Assembly: GCA_028095005.1 (NCBI GenBank)
Contig: CM051461.1
Span: 27,029,432-27,093,431 of the forward strand
From: Rhynchospora pubera
Taxonomy: Eukaryota > Streptophyta > Magnoliopsida > Poales > Cyperaceae
DNA: 64,000 nucleotides
Reading direction: 5' to 3'
Positions 42,416 to 53,655 of the stretch are shown piece by piece. The position numbers were made by a program, and so were the translations under genes. Positions within the stretch are counted from its first letter, which is position 1; the number at the start of each line of letters is the position of its first letter. Under the pieces are notes generated by a model. It did not search any database and was not told the origin of the DNA. It was given only the letters and a program-made list of their open reading frames with translations.

Positions 42416-45400
42416 TGTTTGCCTCCAAATTCTGCTGCGCAAAACCCTGAACAATTCTCTATTTTATCGCCAAAATCCAAAACCATATAATCAAAATCCC
42501 ATCCACATAACCAATGACCCAACAAAATAGCCCTGATAATTGGTCATAATACATGAAAGGAAAACACAGAAATTCTTAAAAAATGGACGGTAAATTAATT
42601 AATTACGAGGAATGCCATTATGCGCCTGTGATATCCTTATAATTAATTACTAGAGTCCTAAAAATAGAAAATTTGTGGCAACTAAGTTCTTCATATTTTT
42701 ATGAGAAACCATGCTAAATTTCATGTCAAATCGACCTATGGAAGGGCACCAAACAATTTTTCTAAGAATAAAGCAGCTTAATTATCCTCAAAATTCAGTT
42801 AAATGGACAGCTCCATTTTGAAACGAATGGAGGTAAACCTCACGTAGATAGAGATAGTTCCGGATGGGCCCTTAAGAGAAACAATAAAATTCATGCTGGG
42901 CCAAGGTTGAGGCCCATTTGAGTTATGCACTGGCCCGGTTCGACTAATAAAAATCCCATCAATCCGACGGCCGTGATAAATTCCCATAATATTATCCAGA
43001 ATCAACGGACCGATCGCAACCTAAATCTGAAAGTTTAGGTGCAATCTTCTGATTGGTCGAAACAGTGGGTCCCACAAGCATCGTTAAAAAAAAAAGAGGA
43101 AAAGGAAGGGTGGAACAGTACAGTCTGACAAAGGGGTTTCGCACGCCGACTCGAGGAGGAGCTTCGCCGTTTTACACCGCCTCAAACCCAATTGACCTCG
43201 CCTCTGCACTGGTGGCGCCTTTGCGATTCCGATGATATCCAACTCGGCGACGAAAATAGAAAGAATTAGCGGGGAGCGAGATGGCTATCTGAAAAGAAAT
43301 TCATGCAATTGGGTTTGAGAAAGCACAGAATTAAACTGCTAAACAACTAGGGAATATCAGGGACGCATACATGGTATGCTCGGTAAGTTAATTAGGGAGT
43401 GAGAATTGTACATCAACGAACCTGCTACTTCAGTAAGAGAACGCAATGGTAGGAGTTGTATGTGTGAAAATCAGGCGAAGTTAGTAAGCAAATGATGAGA
43501 CTAGCTGCCTCAAAAGATCAGCAGGGGACTCGAGAGGAGTTGCAACATGTCAGAAAGCCTTAATTTTACTAAAGAGAAGAAAGGAAACCATCAGCCATGG
43601 CGCCGAAACAAGTACCGATGGAGTGAGAAAGGATAAAAACGAGGGGTGCTGAGTCACTGCCAATAGTCGTTTCTTTTCCCTTCCAATTGATGCAAATTCA
43701 CATAAAAAGGGGTATAGGGAGTGCAACCACCTTATACTCATATGGAATTGGACATCTCCAGTGTAAGAATGAAGAAGGAAAAGGAGAATTGAGCCAAATG
43801 GAGAATGTTACCCTCCTTTCCTATAACCTACGACCTGGAAAGAAAGGGACTAGCTCTGCAATAGTCCTTGGCGCCAGAAAGTGTAACAGTAAGAGGTGAG
43901 CTCACCACTCCAATCGGGACCGTTGGATTTAAGAAGAAATTTAAACAAAGGCTGAAAAAGTCCCCCACGCTTTAATCACAACAGTACGACCATCATTTCA
44001 CCTATGAAATACAAAAGGGGGTATACCTGACAAAGAAAAAGCAATACATCTCACCGTGTATTTACATCTCAGATAAGGTTGAGAAGAGAAGGGACGGTTT
44101 GAGATCGAATTATCATTACTCCTCAGTAGATATAGGATATAAGTGCATCATATTGCACCTGGAGAACAAGTGAGTCATGTGCAATCTCTTTCGACCTAGG
44201 GCAAATCAGTCATTAAAGAAAGAACAAAAAATGGGATAGGCAGTAAGGAAACTTGAGAAGCATATGTATACCCATATTGCCCCTGTAGTACCTCATATGA
44301 TAATTGCAAAAGAATGGGATTTAAAAAAAAAAAAACCAAATGAGAAATGTAATAGGCCAGTGAAAACACCATCAATCCTCTAAAACAAATTGAAGTGAAA
44401 AGCTTAAAACAGTGGTAAAAGAAAAAAAAAGAAATTAAAATCGGAGGAAATGAAGCAAAAAATTCCAAGTATGAAAAAAGGACTAAATTCAAAGAATACC
44501 AAGGACAGTCACAAAAAGGGCCCAGCTGGAAGTGACCTCCCCCAGTATATGCAACAAGGAAAGGCACACCAGAATAGAAAAGAAGAAATGGAGAAAATGA
44601 ATAGCATGCTGATGGTACACCAGACCTATGTCTCTAGGGGCAACAGCTATATCCTAAAAAAGATGCTTCATCTATGCAAATCACAGCCACCCATGGCCTA
44701 TGAACCATTGGATGAGAGACAGCACATCACTTGGCGCCAAAGCCAGTGTGGCTCCTCCCCCAAGCACATCACAGGGAGCAAAATTACTGATGCCAAGTGG
44801 CATATTGTCATTGGTTGGTAAGAAAAAGTAAGAAGAACAGGAGTGAAATTGGAATTATAGAAGTATGGCGGCAAACCCCACCTCATATCCTGCCCATTCA
44901 TCATGAGATCAAGGAAAGAGAGGTTGCCATGTGTCAAGGAGATGAGGCCAAACCCTAAGGGTTCTGGCTATAAAAGAAGACCAAGATCAAAGAAGAAAAA
45001 AAAAAAAATTGGTTTTCATTTTTCAAGCTGAAACTCTGTTGCTTTTTTTTAGCCACTTTCTCTGTAATCAAATCCTGAGAGCAAATAATAGTTATTTCAA
45101 AGAAGGTAGAAGTTCCACTGTTCCAAGTCTAATACTAAAATTCAATTTCTGAAAGTTTTTCTTTCTCTTGATCTTTACTCTCAACTCGTTCCTTTTTCTT
45201 TCTTTGTTTCTTTCACAATTAATTGAAGCTAAGTGTGGGACATATGAGAGTCATCATGTAGATCATCTGTTAACTGTCTTGGGGCTCAAAGACATAGGTG
45301 AGGGGTGCTTGCCAGAGAGCGCACACTCATCTATGTCAATGGGTCACTCAATATCCCAAAAGTGCTAAATCAAATAAAATAATAGCAAAGTCCTGTGGTG

Positions 45401-48400
45401 GAGCATGGCTTCATGCATGAGGGGTGCTTGCCTGAGAGCGCACACTCATGCATTTAGTTATGTTTCAACATTAATAATTGTGGTACCAAGTGTTACACAT
45501 AAAAATGGAAACCGAATGTATCTAAAATCAAAAAAAAATGTGGCAAAGTAAGGGACCAGGGGGGTATTTGTAAAAGAAATTTGAGTTCAGGGCTAAAAGG
45601 GTCTTAACATCTAGCAATTAGGGTCTACTTTGCTAAAAGTATGTTTTACCAGGTTTGTCCCAATAAAAAATGGCTCGAGATATGTAGTTATACCCAAAGG
45701 ATGCCCGTCTGAGAATATGTACTTGGGGATAGTAATATGTCTGGGGCCACAGCTATTTTTGAAAGATAATTAATAGCAACAATATAAGTTGAATTTAAAA
45801 AAAAAGGGGAGTGATGCATAATAATATAAATACCAGGGATTGAATCGGAAATATTAAAAAAAAAAGGGGGATAATATAATATACATAATGGTGAAGTGCC
45901 TATTTACAAAAAAAAAAACAAACAGATATGTTAGTAAGAAGTGATGTCTTTAAGAATTAGATTAATCTTCCAAAAAATATATAATAAAAAGAAAATAAAA
46001 ATAATAAGAAGGAGGTGATAACATCCATTTTGTGTTTAGTCACAAAAAACGCACTAAATTAGAGGGTTTAATACTTCTGGCAAAACACATAACGATATGG
46101 TGAGTATATATTAAAAATATAATAAAAAAAAAAGAAAAGAGACAGCAAGGTCGGTAAGTTATGAAGTCTATCCAAGCTGTCATACTTCTTTCATTATCAG
46201 AAAAACTATGTAGGCTTGCCTCTTTTGAGTCAAGGTGAGTTTAAATCACCTAGCATTAATAACTGTTCGAATTTGTCTTGCTTTAAAATTAAACATGCAA
46301 AAGGACTTAAAGGAAATCAAAAGAAACTAGTAAGCATGCGAAACCATGTTCACACACGAGAGGAAAGGAAAGTAGATTAAACCCAGCATGAAAAGTTAAC
46401 TATATGTGAATATGGTAAATTGAAAATGTCTTGCAAAATAAAGAAGTATTAGGGGTAAAAAAAAATATATAAATAAAAAAAAAAAGATGATCTAACAGAT
46501 GGTTGCAGGATAACAAGGACTTAGCAATCACCAGTCCAAACTTTATTTCAATTACCTAAATCGACGGATGATACACTCTTAATCTGAAGTTCCGAGTCAT
46601 ATACATGAACATATGATCAGCAAAAGTGAAATTAAATGTCCAGTACTCTAATACTAGCTATTTTGATTGATGTAATAAACGGAAATGTGTAAAGGGAATG
46701 GCAAATTATATTGAACCTTCTGTTACTAACTTGTCAGACCGAAGAAAAGCCAAAACATGATACCTCAAAATTAGAAAGAACAATGCAAAATTGAACATGC
46801 AGGTAACTTCAGGATGCTCATGAGGTGCCCTACGGTACCTTCAGTAAGACCATCCACCACCGGCTACTGTCGGTCAGTTGCTCCTCAACACTGCCAAAGA
46901 CCCAAATCAAAACTGAAGTCAGAGCCCCTTGAATCGACCAGTACAACTTTAATGAACGCTTGGGATGACCTCATGGAACCTTTACGACGCTTTTTAACCC
47001 GGTCGCAGGTGCCGTGGCTGCCGGAATTTGCTGCTGGCATCGCCAGTGGAGGCGTCCAGTCGACGGAAAGGTGTTGGAAATTAAAAAGATGGAGGGAGCC
47101 GAGTACGAGCGTCGTGTGGGCTCGGTGTATGCAAACAGAAGTGCCATCATATAGACTCCATGAACCAAACTCGACCCTAAGTCTGACCCATTTGGTGCAC
47201 AGACGTTGATATAAACCAATCGGTTTGATTAAACCCCGACTCCCAGCACTCCCCTTGATCTTCTGTGGCGCCCAGTCTGTAGCGAGCCTCTGACGACCAA
47301 GCAGCAAAACAGCACGGCCACATCCAATCAGGAAATTCTGCGATGGGAAAAATTTCAAAAGTGCATTAAAAATAGTTAAATTATCAGAAAAATTCTCATA
47401 AAATATCAAAATGTCAAGAAAAATGCGAGGAATATTTTCATACATTATTTCATGCCAATACACCAAAACACAAAATGTTTTAATTAAAAAGTCTAAAAAA
47501 AAAATGAATGATTAAAGTGATAAATAATAAATTCTCATGACCAAGTCAAAAAAAAATTAAAAGATAATCGGACAAAAATTAGTTGAATGTTTCATACTTT
47601 GAACAGATTATGTTCTGGACAGCAGGTATGTTTGAACATTTTATATTCTGGACAGCAGGTATGTTTGAACATTTTATGTTCTGGACAGCAGATACATCTG
47701 ACATTCCTTGTTCTGAACAACAGGCACAGTCAAGCATTAAAATTTGCAAACAAAATTGAAATCACCGAGAAGGTCAAAGATAAGTTTAAAAGTACAAATT
47801 TAAAAGTCTAAACTCAAAAGTCCAAAGTCCTAAAGTGAAAATTAAAAGTCCAAACCTGAAACTGACACAAAGTCTAAAAGTGACACAAAGTCAAAAATGA
47901 CACAAAGTCAAAGTGACACAAAGTCAAAATGGCACAAAGCCTAAAAGTGACCCAAAAGACACAAAGTCTACAGTGACATAAAGTCTTAAAAGTCAAAAGT
48001 TCGTCCCTTCAAGACTGCATCGCGTTTCGCCCTGAAGGAGACACCCTCCCGATGTTCAGATTGAGAAAAAGGAAAAGTCAACCCTGAACTATCACCGAAG
48101 TTCCTGTCAAGAGAAGGCATAGCGCATCTGTACTCGCGACTTGAACGAAAATCCCAAAAATCCCTGAGTTCCCCAAAACGATTGAGAACTGACCTAGAAT
48201 ACCCTATTTTCTAGCGTTGAACTCAAATCTAACGGTCTGTTTCTACAAGTTCACAGCACGTTTGGCCAGAAGCAGACTGAAACCTGATGCTCAGATGACC
48301 AGAAGAAAAGTCAATCAGTGGCTATCACCCAAGTTCCTGTCAAGAGAAGGCACAGCACATCTGTACTCGCGACTCGAACGAAACCCAAAAAATCTCTAAG

Positions 48401-48964
48401 CCCCCAAACGATTGAGGATTGATCTAAGATACCAAATTTCCTAGTATCAAACTCAAAAATCTCTGCGACAGCACTGAGCCTGATCCAGTAAAGTAAAAAC
48501 AACCTAAATGTCTTAAAATGTGAAACTAAAGAATTAAACCACATCATTCATATTTGCATAGCCCTGTTAAAATGGCTGCCTTTCTGCATTGTTTTCTTTT
48601 ACCCTGAAATTCCCTATCAAGATACAAGACACAATCCGACACAATCCTTTTTTTTATTGAAATGGACTTCAGCCGCTTACGACATTTAAACTTCGATTAT
48701 CCCGATCTAGAGGTGCTCTTAGCTCAGCTCGTGACTGAGTCCGGAGGTAATTAACAGTAGGGGCTTGCGCCTACTGGAAAAAAAGGACCTACGACAAACA
48801 ATCAACTCTCGAGGTACTTAGAACCGCATTAGTGCCCTTCGCTCGTTTGGAATGGGCAGTAACGACGGGTCTCAAGATGCTCGAGGGGTATCTGATCCGC
48901 ATTTTCTTCGCCCCATAGAGGACTACCTGATCTTCCGTGGTCGGACTGAAAAAAGTGCGAGACA
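42416..48964 (+). repeat. 3' LTR of the gypsy element (6549 bp)
   Basis: It is a near-perfect copy of 15365-21910. Differences seen by eye: A/G near 15932 versus 42983, C/T near 20968 versus 48021, T/G near 21296 versus 48347, A/G near 21455 versus 48509, and a few homopolymer length changes. It is followed directly by the second AAGGT (48965-48969). Its TATA box is at 44969-44976 and its hairpin pair at 45291-45453. Its first bases may also supply the antisense promoter for the PMD-like gene. Confidence 0.95.
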
Positions 48965-50601
48965 AAGGTACTCTTCTAATGAGTTTGTGTTACTTGTAGA
49001 TGGTGGTGAGCCCGAATGTTATGAAGAAGCCATGTTGTCGGAGCACAAAAATAAATGGTTGGAAGCCATGCAAGATGAGATGAAATCATTGCATGAGAAC
49101 AACACTTTTGAATTGGTTAAGTTGCCAAAAGGCAAGAAAGTGCTCAAGAACAAATGGGTGTATCGTGTGAAATCCGAGGGTCAAGAGGCAAAGTCAAGAT
49201 ATAAAGCTCGGCTAGTTGTGAAAGGATTTGACCAAAAGAAGGGAATTGATTTTGAAGAAATCTTTTCGCCGGTGGTCAAGATGTCCTCAATTCGAGTTGT
49301 GCTCGGTTTGGCCGCTAGTTTGAATTTGGAGATTGAGCAACTAGATGTCAAAACCGCATTCCTCCATGGCGATTTGGAGTAGTAGCTCTACATTAAACAA
49401 CCGGAAGGGTTTGTGATGAAAGGGCAAGAACACTTGGTATGTAAATTGAGGAGGAGCCTCTATGGCTTGAAGCAAGCATCTCGGAATTGGTATAAAAAGT
49501 TTGAATCTTTTATGTGTGACAATAATTTTGAGAGAACCAACTTGGACAATTGTGTTTTTGTGAAGAAATTCTCTAATGGTGATTTCATCATTCTTTTGCT
49601 CTATGTTGACGACATGTTGGTCGTTGGAAGGGATCTAGAAAAGATCAAAGAGTTGAAAGAGAGTCTTGGAAAAGAATTTGCCATGAAAGACTTGGGTGCG
49701 GCAAAGTAAATTCTTGGCATGGAAATCACTAGAGATCGTGGAGAACACAAGTTTTGGTTGTCACAAGAGAAGTACATTGAGAAGGTACTTGAAAGATTCA
49801 ACATGAGCAAGTGTAAACCGGTTTTCTCTCCTCTTGCAAATCATTTTAGATTGTCACATAGTGGTTGTCCAAAGAGTGGCAAGCAGAAGGAGGAGATGAG
49901 AGATGTACCATATGCATCGGTTGTTGGCTCTTTGATGTGGTTGGTGTGGTAAGTCGCTTTCTTTCCACACCAACCACACAAGATCGGATATTGCTCAAGC
50001 GGTTGGTGTGGTAAGTCGCTTTCTTTCTAACCCCGGCAAAGAGCATTGGAATGCCGTTAAGTGGATACTTCGATATTTGAGGGGTACAACCAACCGTTGT
50101 CTTTGTATTGGTGGCAAGAACCCAACCTTAGTGGCATATACGGATGCCGATTGGGCCGGTGTCATAGACTCGAGGAAGTCTACATTCGGTTATTTGGTGT
50201 GTTTTGGAAATGGAGCCGTGTCATGGCAATCTAAGTTGCAAAAATGCATTGCACTCTCCACTACCGAGACCGAGTACATAGCCATTACGGAGGCATGCAA
50301 GGAGGTAATTTGGTTGAAGAAGTTCTTGCATGAGCTAGGCGTTCGGCAAGAGAGGTATGTGTTGTTTTGTGATAGTCAAAGTGCAATTCATTTGAGCAAG
50401 AATCTGACATTTCATTCTAAGTCCAAGCATATAGATTTGAGGTATCATTGGATCCGCGATGTGTTTAAGAAGAAGAAATTGGTGTTGGAGAAGATCCACA
50501 CTAGTGAGAATGGGTCGGATATGTTGACGAAGACGGTACCGTCTTTGAAGCTTGAAACTTGTTGTGAAAAGACGGGTTTGATTGAAGGATGCGCTCCATG
50601 A
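48965..50601 (+). pseudogene. Copia reverse transcriptase-RNase H, 3' half, broken
   Basis: The copia frame resumes here in register with the part ending at 15364. The RT start (WLEAMQDEMKSL, KARLVVKGFDQKKGIDFEE) and the active-site YVDD (LLYVDDMLVVG, near 49603) are present. The RNase H part (VAYTDADWAG, STTETEYIA, FCDSQSAI) runs to the stop at 50599-50601. Damage: two adjacent TAG codons at 49380-49385, where relatives have glutamates; a TAA near 49706 within DLGAAK*ILGME; and a rearrangement at 49937-50027 that shifts the frame. This half cannot yield an intact enzyme. Confidence 0.9.
49937..50027. repeat. Local inverted/direct duplication in copia RT (template-switch scar)
   Basis: A 27-bp segment (49939-49965) is repeated exactly at 50001-50027. 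Also, the 14 bases at 49937-49950 (TGTGGTTGGTGTGG) are followed, after a 14-nt loop, by their exact reverse complement at 49965-49978. The normal coding sequence between SLM and RPDIAQ is replaced. Together this looks like strand switching during reverse transcription or replication. Confidence 0.8.
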
Positions 50602-50604
50602 GTC

Positions 50605-50615
50605 GGGAGGAGGAA
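50605..50615 (+). promoter_or_regulatory. Polypurine tract of the copia element
   Basis: GGGAGGAGGAA lies two bases before the right LTR, where plus-strand DNA synthesis starts. Confidence 0.85.
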
Positions 50616-50617
50616 TT

Positions 50618-50897
50618 TGTTGGGTTCCCTCCTCATTTAGCTTTCATTTATGTCCCTTTGTAATTATTTTATTTAGTAAGGTTGATTGTGTAAATTTGTA
50701 AGACTCAATCTAATTAATAAAGGGAATGAAAAATGGGCTGTTGGTATTGCCCACCAAAACTTCTTATTTTCTCTCTGGCTGTGTGCGTATCGCACCCCTG
50801 TGCGAAAAACAGATACTCATCTCCTCTCTCACTGCTTGATCACTTGATCTCTGTACCGACTGATACCATCTACTCTCTCTCCTCTCTAATCTCAACA
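50618..50897 (+). repeat. Right LTR of the copia element
   Basis: 280 bp, TGTTGGG...CTCAACA, the partner of 12498-12777. It is followed directly by the second CATAC (50898-50902). Confidence 0.93.
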
Positions 50898-50937
50898 CAT
50901 ACTACATGTATGAGAGCTATATGGCAAGTTATGATAC

Positions 50938-52150
50938 CTTTGGTTCTGAAAATCCTTCACAATTATTAAAAACTCGTTATATTTTCCCTCCTGGTTTCGA
51001 AATATCTGGCAGACCTATTTTAAGAAATTCAAAGCATCACTGAATGCCATTTTTGCCATGCTACTGACCTGAAGGAGATTAAACACAGAATATAATTAGA
51101 TCTTTCCATTAGACATAGACCAAGGACAAAAGATTTCAACATTTTAAAGCCTACATTACTCTCTTGTAATTGCCAATACTGATAAAGTACTATAATTATT
51201 TCTTGTATCAAGTAACTTCTTTCTTTTGTTTTTCACATCCAGGTACCTTTTTAGATGAGGTTCCCGGAGCAAACAAATATATAGCGCACGATATATATAT
51301 ATATTTTTTTTGAGCAAAAAACGGGGTCAAGCCCCAGCCTTTTATTGATAATAAATTAATAGCGCACAATATGTTTGAATAACTATTAGTGATTGGACGG
51401 TTGGACCAACAAATACGATAATTATTTACAAAAATTCATTTTATTTTATTTTTCTGGAAGAACAGAGTTCACGCAAATAAAAGTTTCTGCTCTATTTAAA
51501 TATTGAACTAAACAGGTACCAATAGTTGGATTTAAAAAAAATTAAGAATTAATCCTGCACCAGCAGATATCTCGTTATTTTGTTGAAGCATTACATAATA
51601 TCCATAATTTTTAACTTCTTTTTGAAAAAATATATATTTTTTCTATTGTTTATAAAAGGCATAAAATATTGTTTATATCATCCAATTTTTTTCCCATTCG
51701 TCCGAGTCCAATTTCAATTTTTGGAACTATGGTTTCGGTATTGACAAAGACACATAAATCAACTTAGAACAACAATAAACGAGCAAAACAAATTGTTGAA
51801 TTGAAGTTGAAAGGACTAGAAATATCATATTAAAGACAATCAAAAGTTCAAACAACAAGTTCCAACTTCTGGCACAAAGAAACTCAAATTCCTAGTTAAC
51901 AAATCTCTGGTCTGACAAGGTTCTAAGGTACAAAGAAATTGAATATCTATGTCCTTTTTTTTTCAAAAAAAAAGAAAAAATTGAATACTATGTTACCTTC
52001 TCCTTGGAAATAGCAAGAGTGAAGAAGCGACAGAATCTGTAATTGCAAAACCAGGATTGTGCCGTACTTTTTGATCTGGTTCATTGGATAAATGAAGGGT
52101 CGAGATTAAAAAGCTTTCTCACAGGATTTTCTATTGTTTTGTATGAGCGT
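50938..52150 (-). pseudogene. SIN3-like PAH gene fragment: first coding exon and upstream region, broken
   Basis: The minus-strand exon 51068-50938 (acceptor CTTCAG|G, donor CCAAAG|GTATCA) encodes a PAH start (FSDALNFLK, CQIFRNQEGKYNEFL, VKDFQNQR). An in-frame TAG at 51015-51017 breaks it. The upstream sequence to about 52150 aligns with the region before the 183-aa PAH gene (55640-57000), including the UTR words 'tctggtctgacaagg' and 'tctaaggtacaaagaaattg'. So this is a partial tandem duplicate. No downstream exons are found before the copia LTR or on its far side, so it is truncated or was cut by rearrangement. Confidence 0.75.
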
Positions 52151-53655
52151 ATGGAAGGTCAAAACCTAATTTTGATTTAGGAAAGAGTCACTAACTACCT
52201 AATTTTGATCTTTGGAAACTGTGAATTAGAAGATTAATGTTTTATTCAAACGTATTGTAAGAATTAGTTAGATCAAGCGATGACAGTTCTTTCAGAGGCG
52301 CATTATAAAATTTAACTTCCATATCGCACATTCCTGTAACAAATATAAGGTTTCATTTTATATATTTAGATAAAGTGATAAACTTTATTTTAGTTGGGAT
52401 TGGTAACATGCCAATATAGTAAAGAAAGGGAGAGAACCTAAAATTTTACGTGATATAAGTTGAGTTTTATTTTAGTTAAAATCGCATTTTCTTTTGTTAT
52501 TACAAATGCACTTGAGGATTTTGAGTTTTAGGATCAGACATCCTTAAGCCCAAGCAAGCCAATATCCTTATAAACCACATCCACATTGTACCAAATCAAG
52601 ATTTGTCAATTCAAACCCAAAAAGAGATCTCTATACCTGACCTAGAGACCTCGTAAAAGGTTAGTTTACACAACACTTGACCTAGCCTATTTCAAATGAT
52701 AAGTCCCAGTGAAAAAGTTACTTAGTTCGTACATCTAATTTTAGCACATTATATCGTTCAAAAAAAAAATTTCATATCTGATTTACTATTTCAGTTTGAT
52801 AGTCAGGGCAAATTGGCTCGTAAGTCATAAGTTATGTCAAATTGACAAATTGTTTATTTGTGTACGTAGCTCAAGTTGTAGAAAAATGTAGGTAAAATAC
52901 GAAACTAGCTCAAATATAGGTTTTTTTGAATTCTTAAAATAAGTACCACGGCACAATTAAATTAAAAGACGCGCATGAAATTTTTTTACCAAATGTTTAG
53001 TCATAATTAAAAATTATATTACGTACAACATAACAACTTTAACATGTCAAATAATGTTGCTGCTTAAACAAAGAAATCGATAAATTAAGGAAATTGAGGG
53101 CACCAGACTCAAAAGCAAACTATAAAAAAAAAAACATTGATAAAGACGGAAAAAATATAAAATGTCAAAACATGTACATTCAGATTCGGACTACCTTCAA
53201 AAACAAAAATTTAGTGGAATGAACAACTCTTTCCAATCAAACCATCTTCTCAAAGACTACATTAAAACAAACAAATTAAACCTGTAAACAATGCCTCGGA
53301 AGTTTTTCCTTATTTTGTGATCATGAATCTAAAATGAAATTCAACGAGTTAATCAGCCTTCTTTATTCCTGAAATTAAGCAACTGCTGAGATTACTACAA
53401 GTCCTAATTATATTAATCCAAGAAACTCAAATACTCAAAAATTTAGCAAAGCGTCCTTGCAATATACTAGATGATGAAGCAACATAACTTTTGGGAACAA
53501 ACAGAACGAAAGCTAAATCTAATAAATTTCAAAACACAAACTTACACACTAGTAACATTAATTAGTATTGACAGCACCATATTTTTAATCTCCAACAACC
53601 AAGACTATACTAGAAAACCATTACATCAACCCAAATGCAAATCCATCAATTACAC
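52151..53655. other. Intergenic DNA between the PAH fragment and the PAH gene
   Basis: AT-rich with no frame over about 65 codons that looks real. It would contain the 3' UTR of the PAH gene near 53400-53655. A short LINE- or SINE-like 3' end ('ggggtcaagccccagcctttt' region) lies just before this stretch at about 51310-51350. Confidence 0.4.

Larger units (their letters stand above)
15365..48964 (+). mobile_element. Giant (33.6 kb) Ty3/gypsy element, Tat/Ogre-like, with antisense genes
   Basis: LTRs at 15365-21910 and 42416-48964 both start TGTTTGCC and end GAGACA, and AAGGT is duplicated at both ends. A primer site follows the 5' LTR and a polypurine tract precedes the 3' LTR. The sense strand holds gag, protease, RT, RNase H, a second archaeal-type RNase H and integrase. 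The second RNase H and the RT style (YSFVDGYSGYNQIKM) are hallmarks of the Tat group. Two intron-containing genes lie antisense between integrase and the 3' LTR. At 33,600 bp it is well above the usual 5-15 kb and exceeds the ~20-25 kb I associate with Ogre. By eye the LTRs differ by four substitutions plus homopolymer length changes, so it inserted recently. Confidence 0.95.
12498..50897 (+). mobile_element. Ty1/copia LTR retrotransposon, split by a nested gypsy element
   Basis: The element has 280-bp LTRs (12498-12777 and 50618-50897), both TG...CA, and a CATAC target duplication. A primer binding site complementary to initiator methionine tRNA and a polypurine tract are present. Domain order is gag, protease, integrase, RT, RNase H, so it is copia; sequence style suggests a TNT1/Tork-like lineage. 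Without the insert it would be about 4.8 kb, normal for the family. It is interrupted after position 15364 by the 33.6-kb gypsy element. The LTRs differ at 8 of 280 positions by my count, all substitutions. Stop codons and a rearrangement in the 3' half show it is no longer autonomous. Confidence 0.95.

Noticed and set aside
49380..49385. Programmed stop-codon readthrough in the copia polyprotein
   Set aside because: The stops fall inside the conserved RT domain, where no family member has a gene boundary, and further lesions follow.
51285..51350. Separate LINE or SINE insertion
   Set aside because: A stretch resembling a LINE 3' end in reverse ('ggggtcaagccccagcctttt') is present, but it is too short and I find no borders or duplication.
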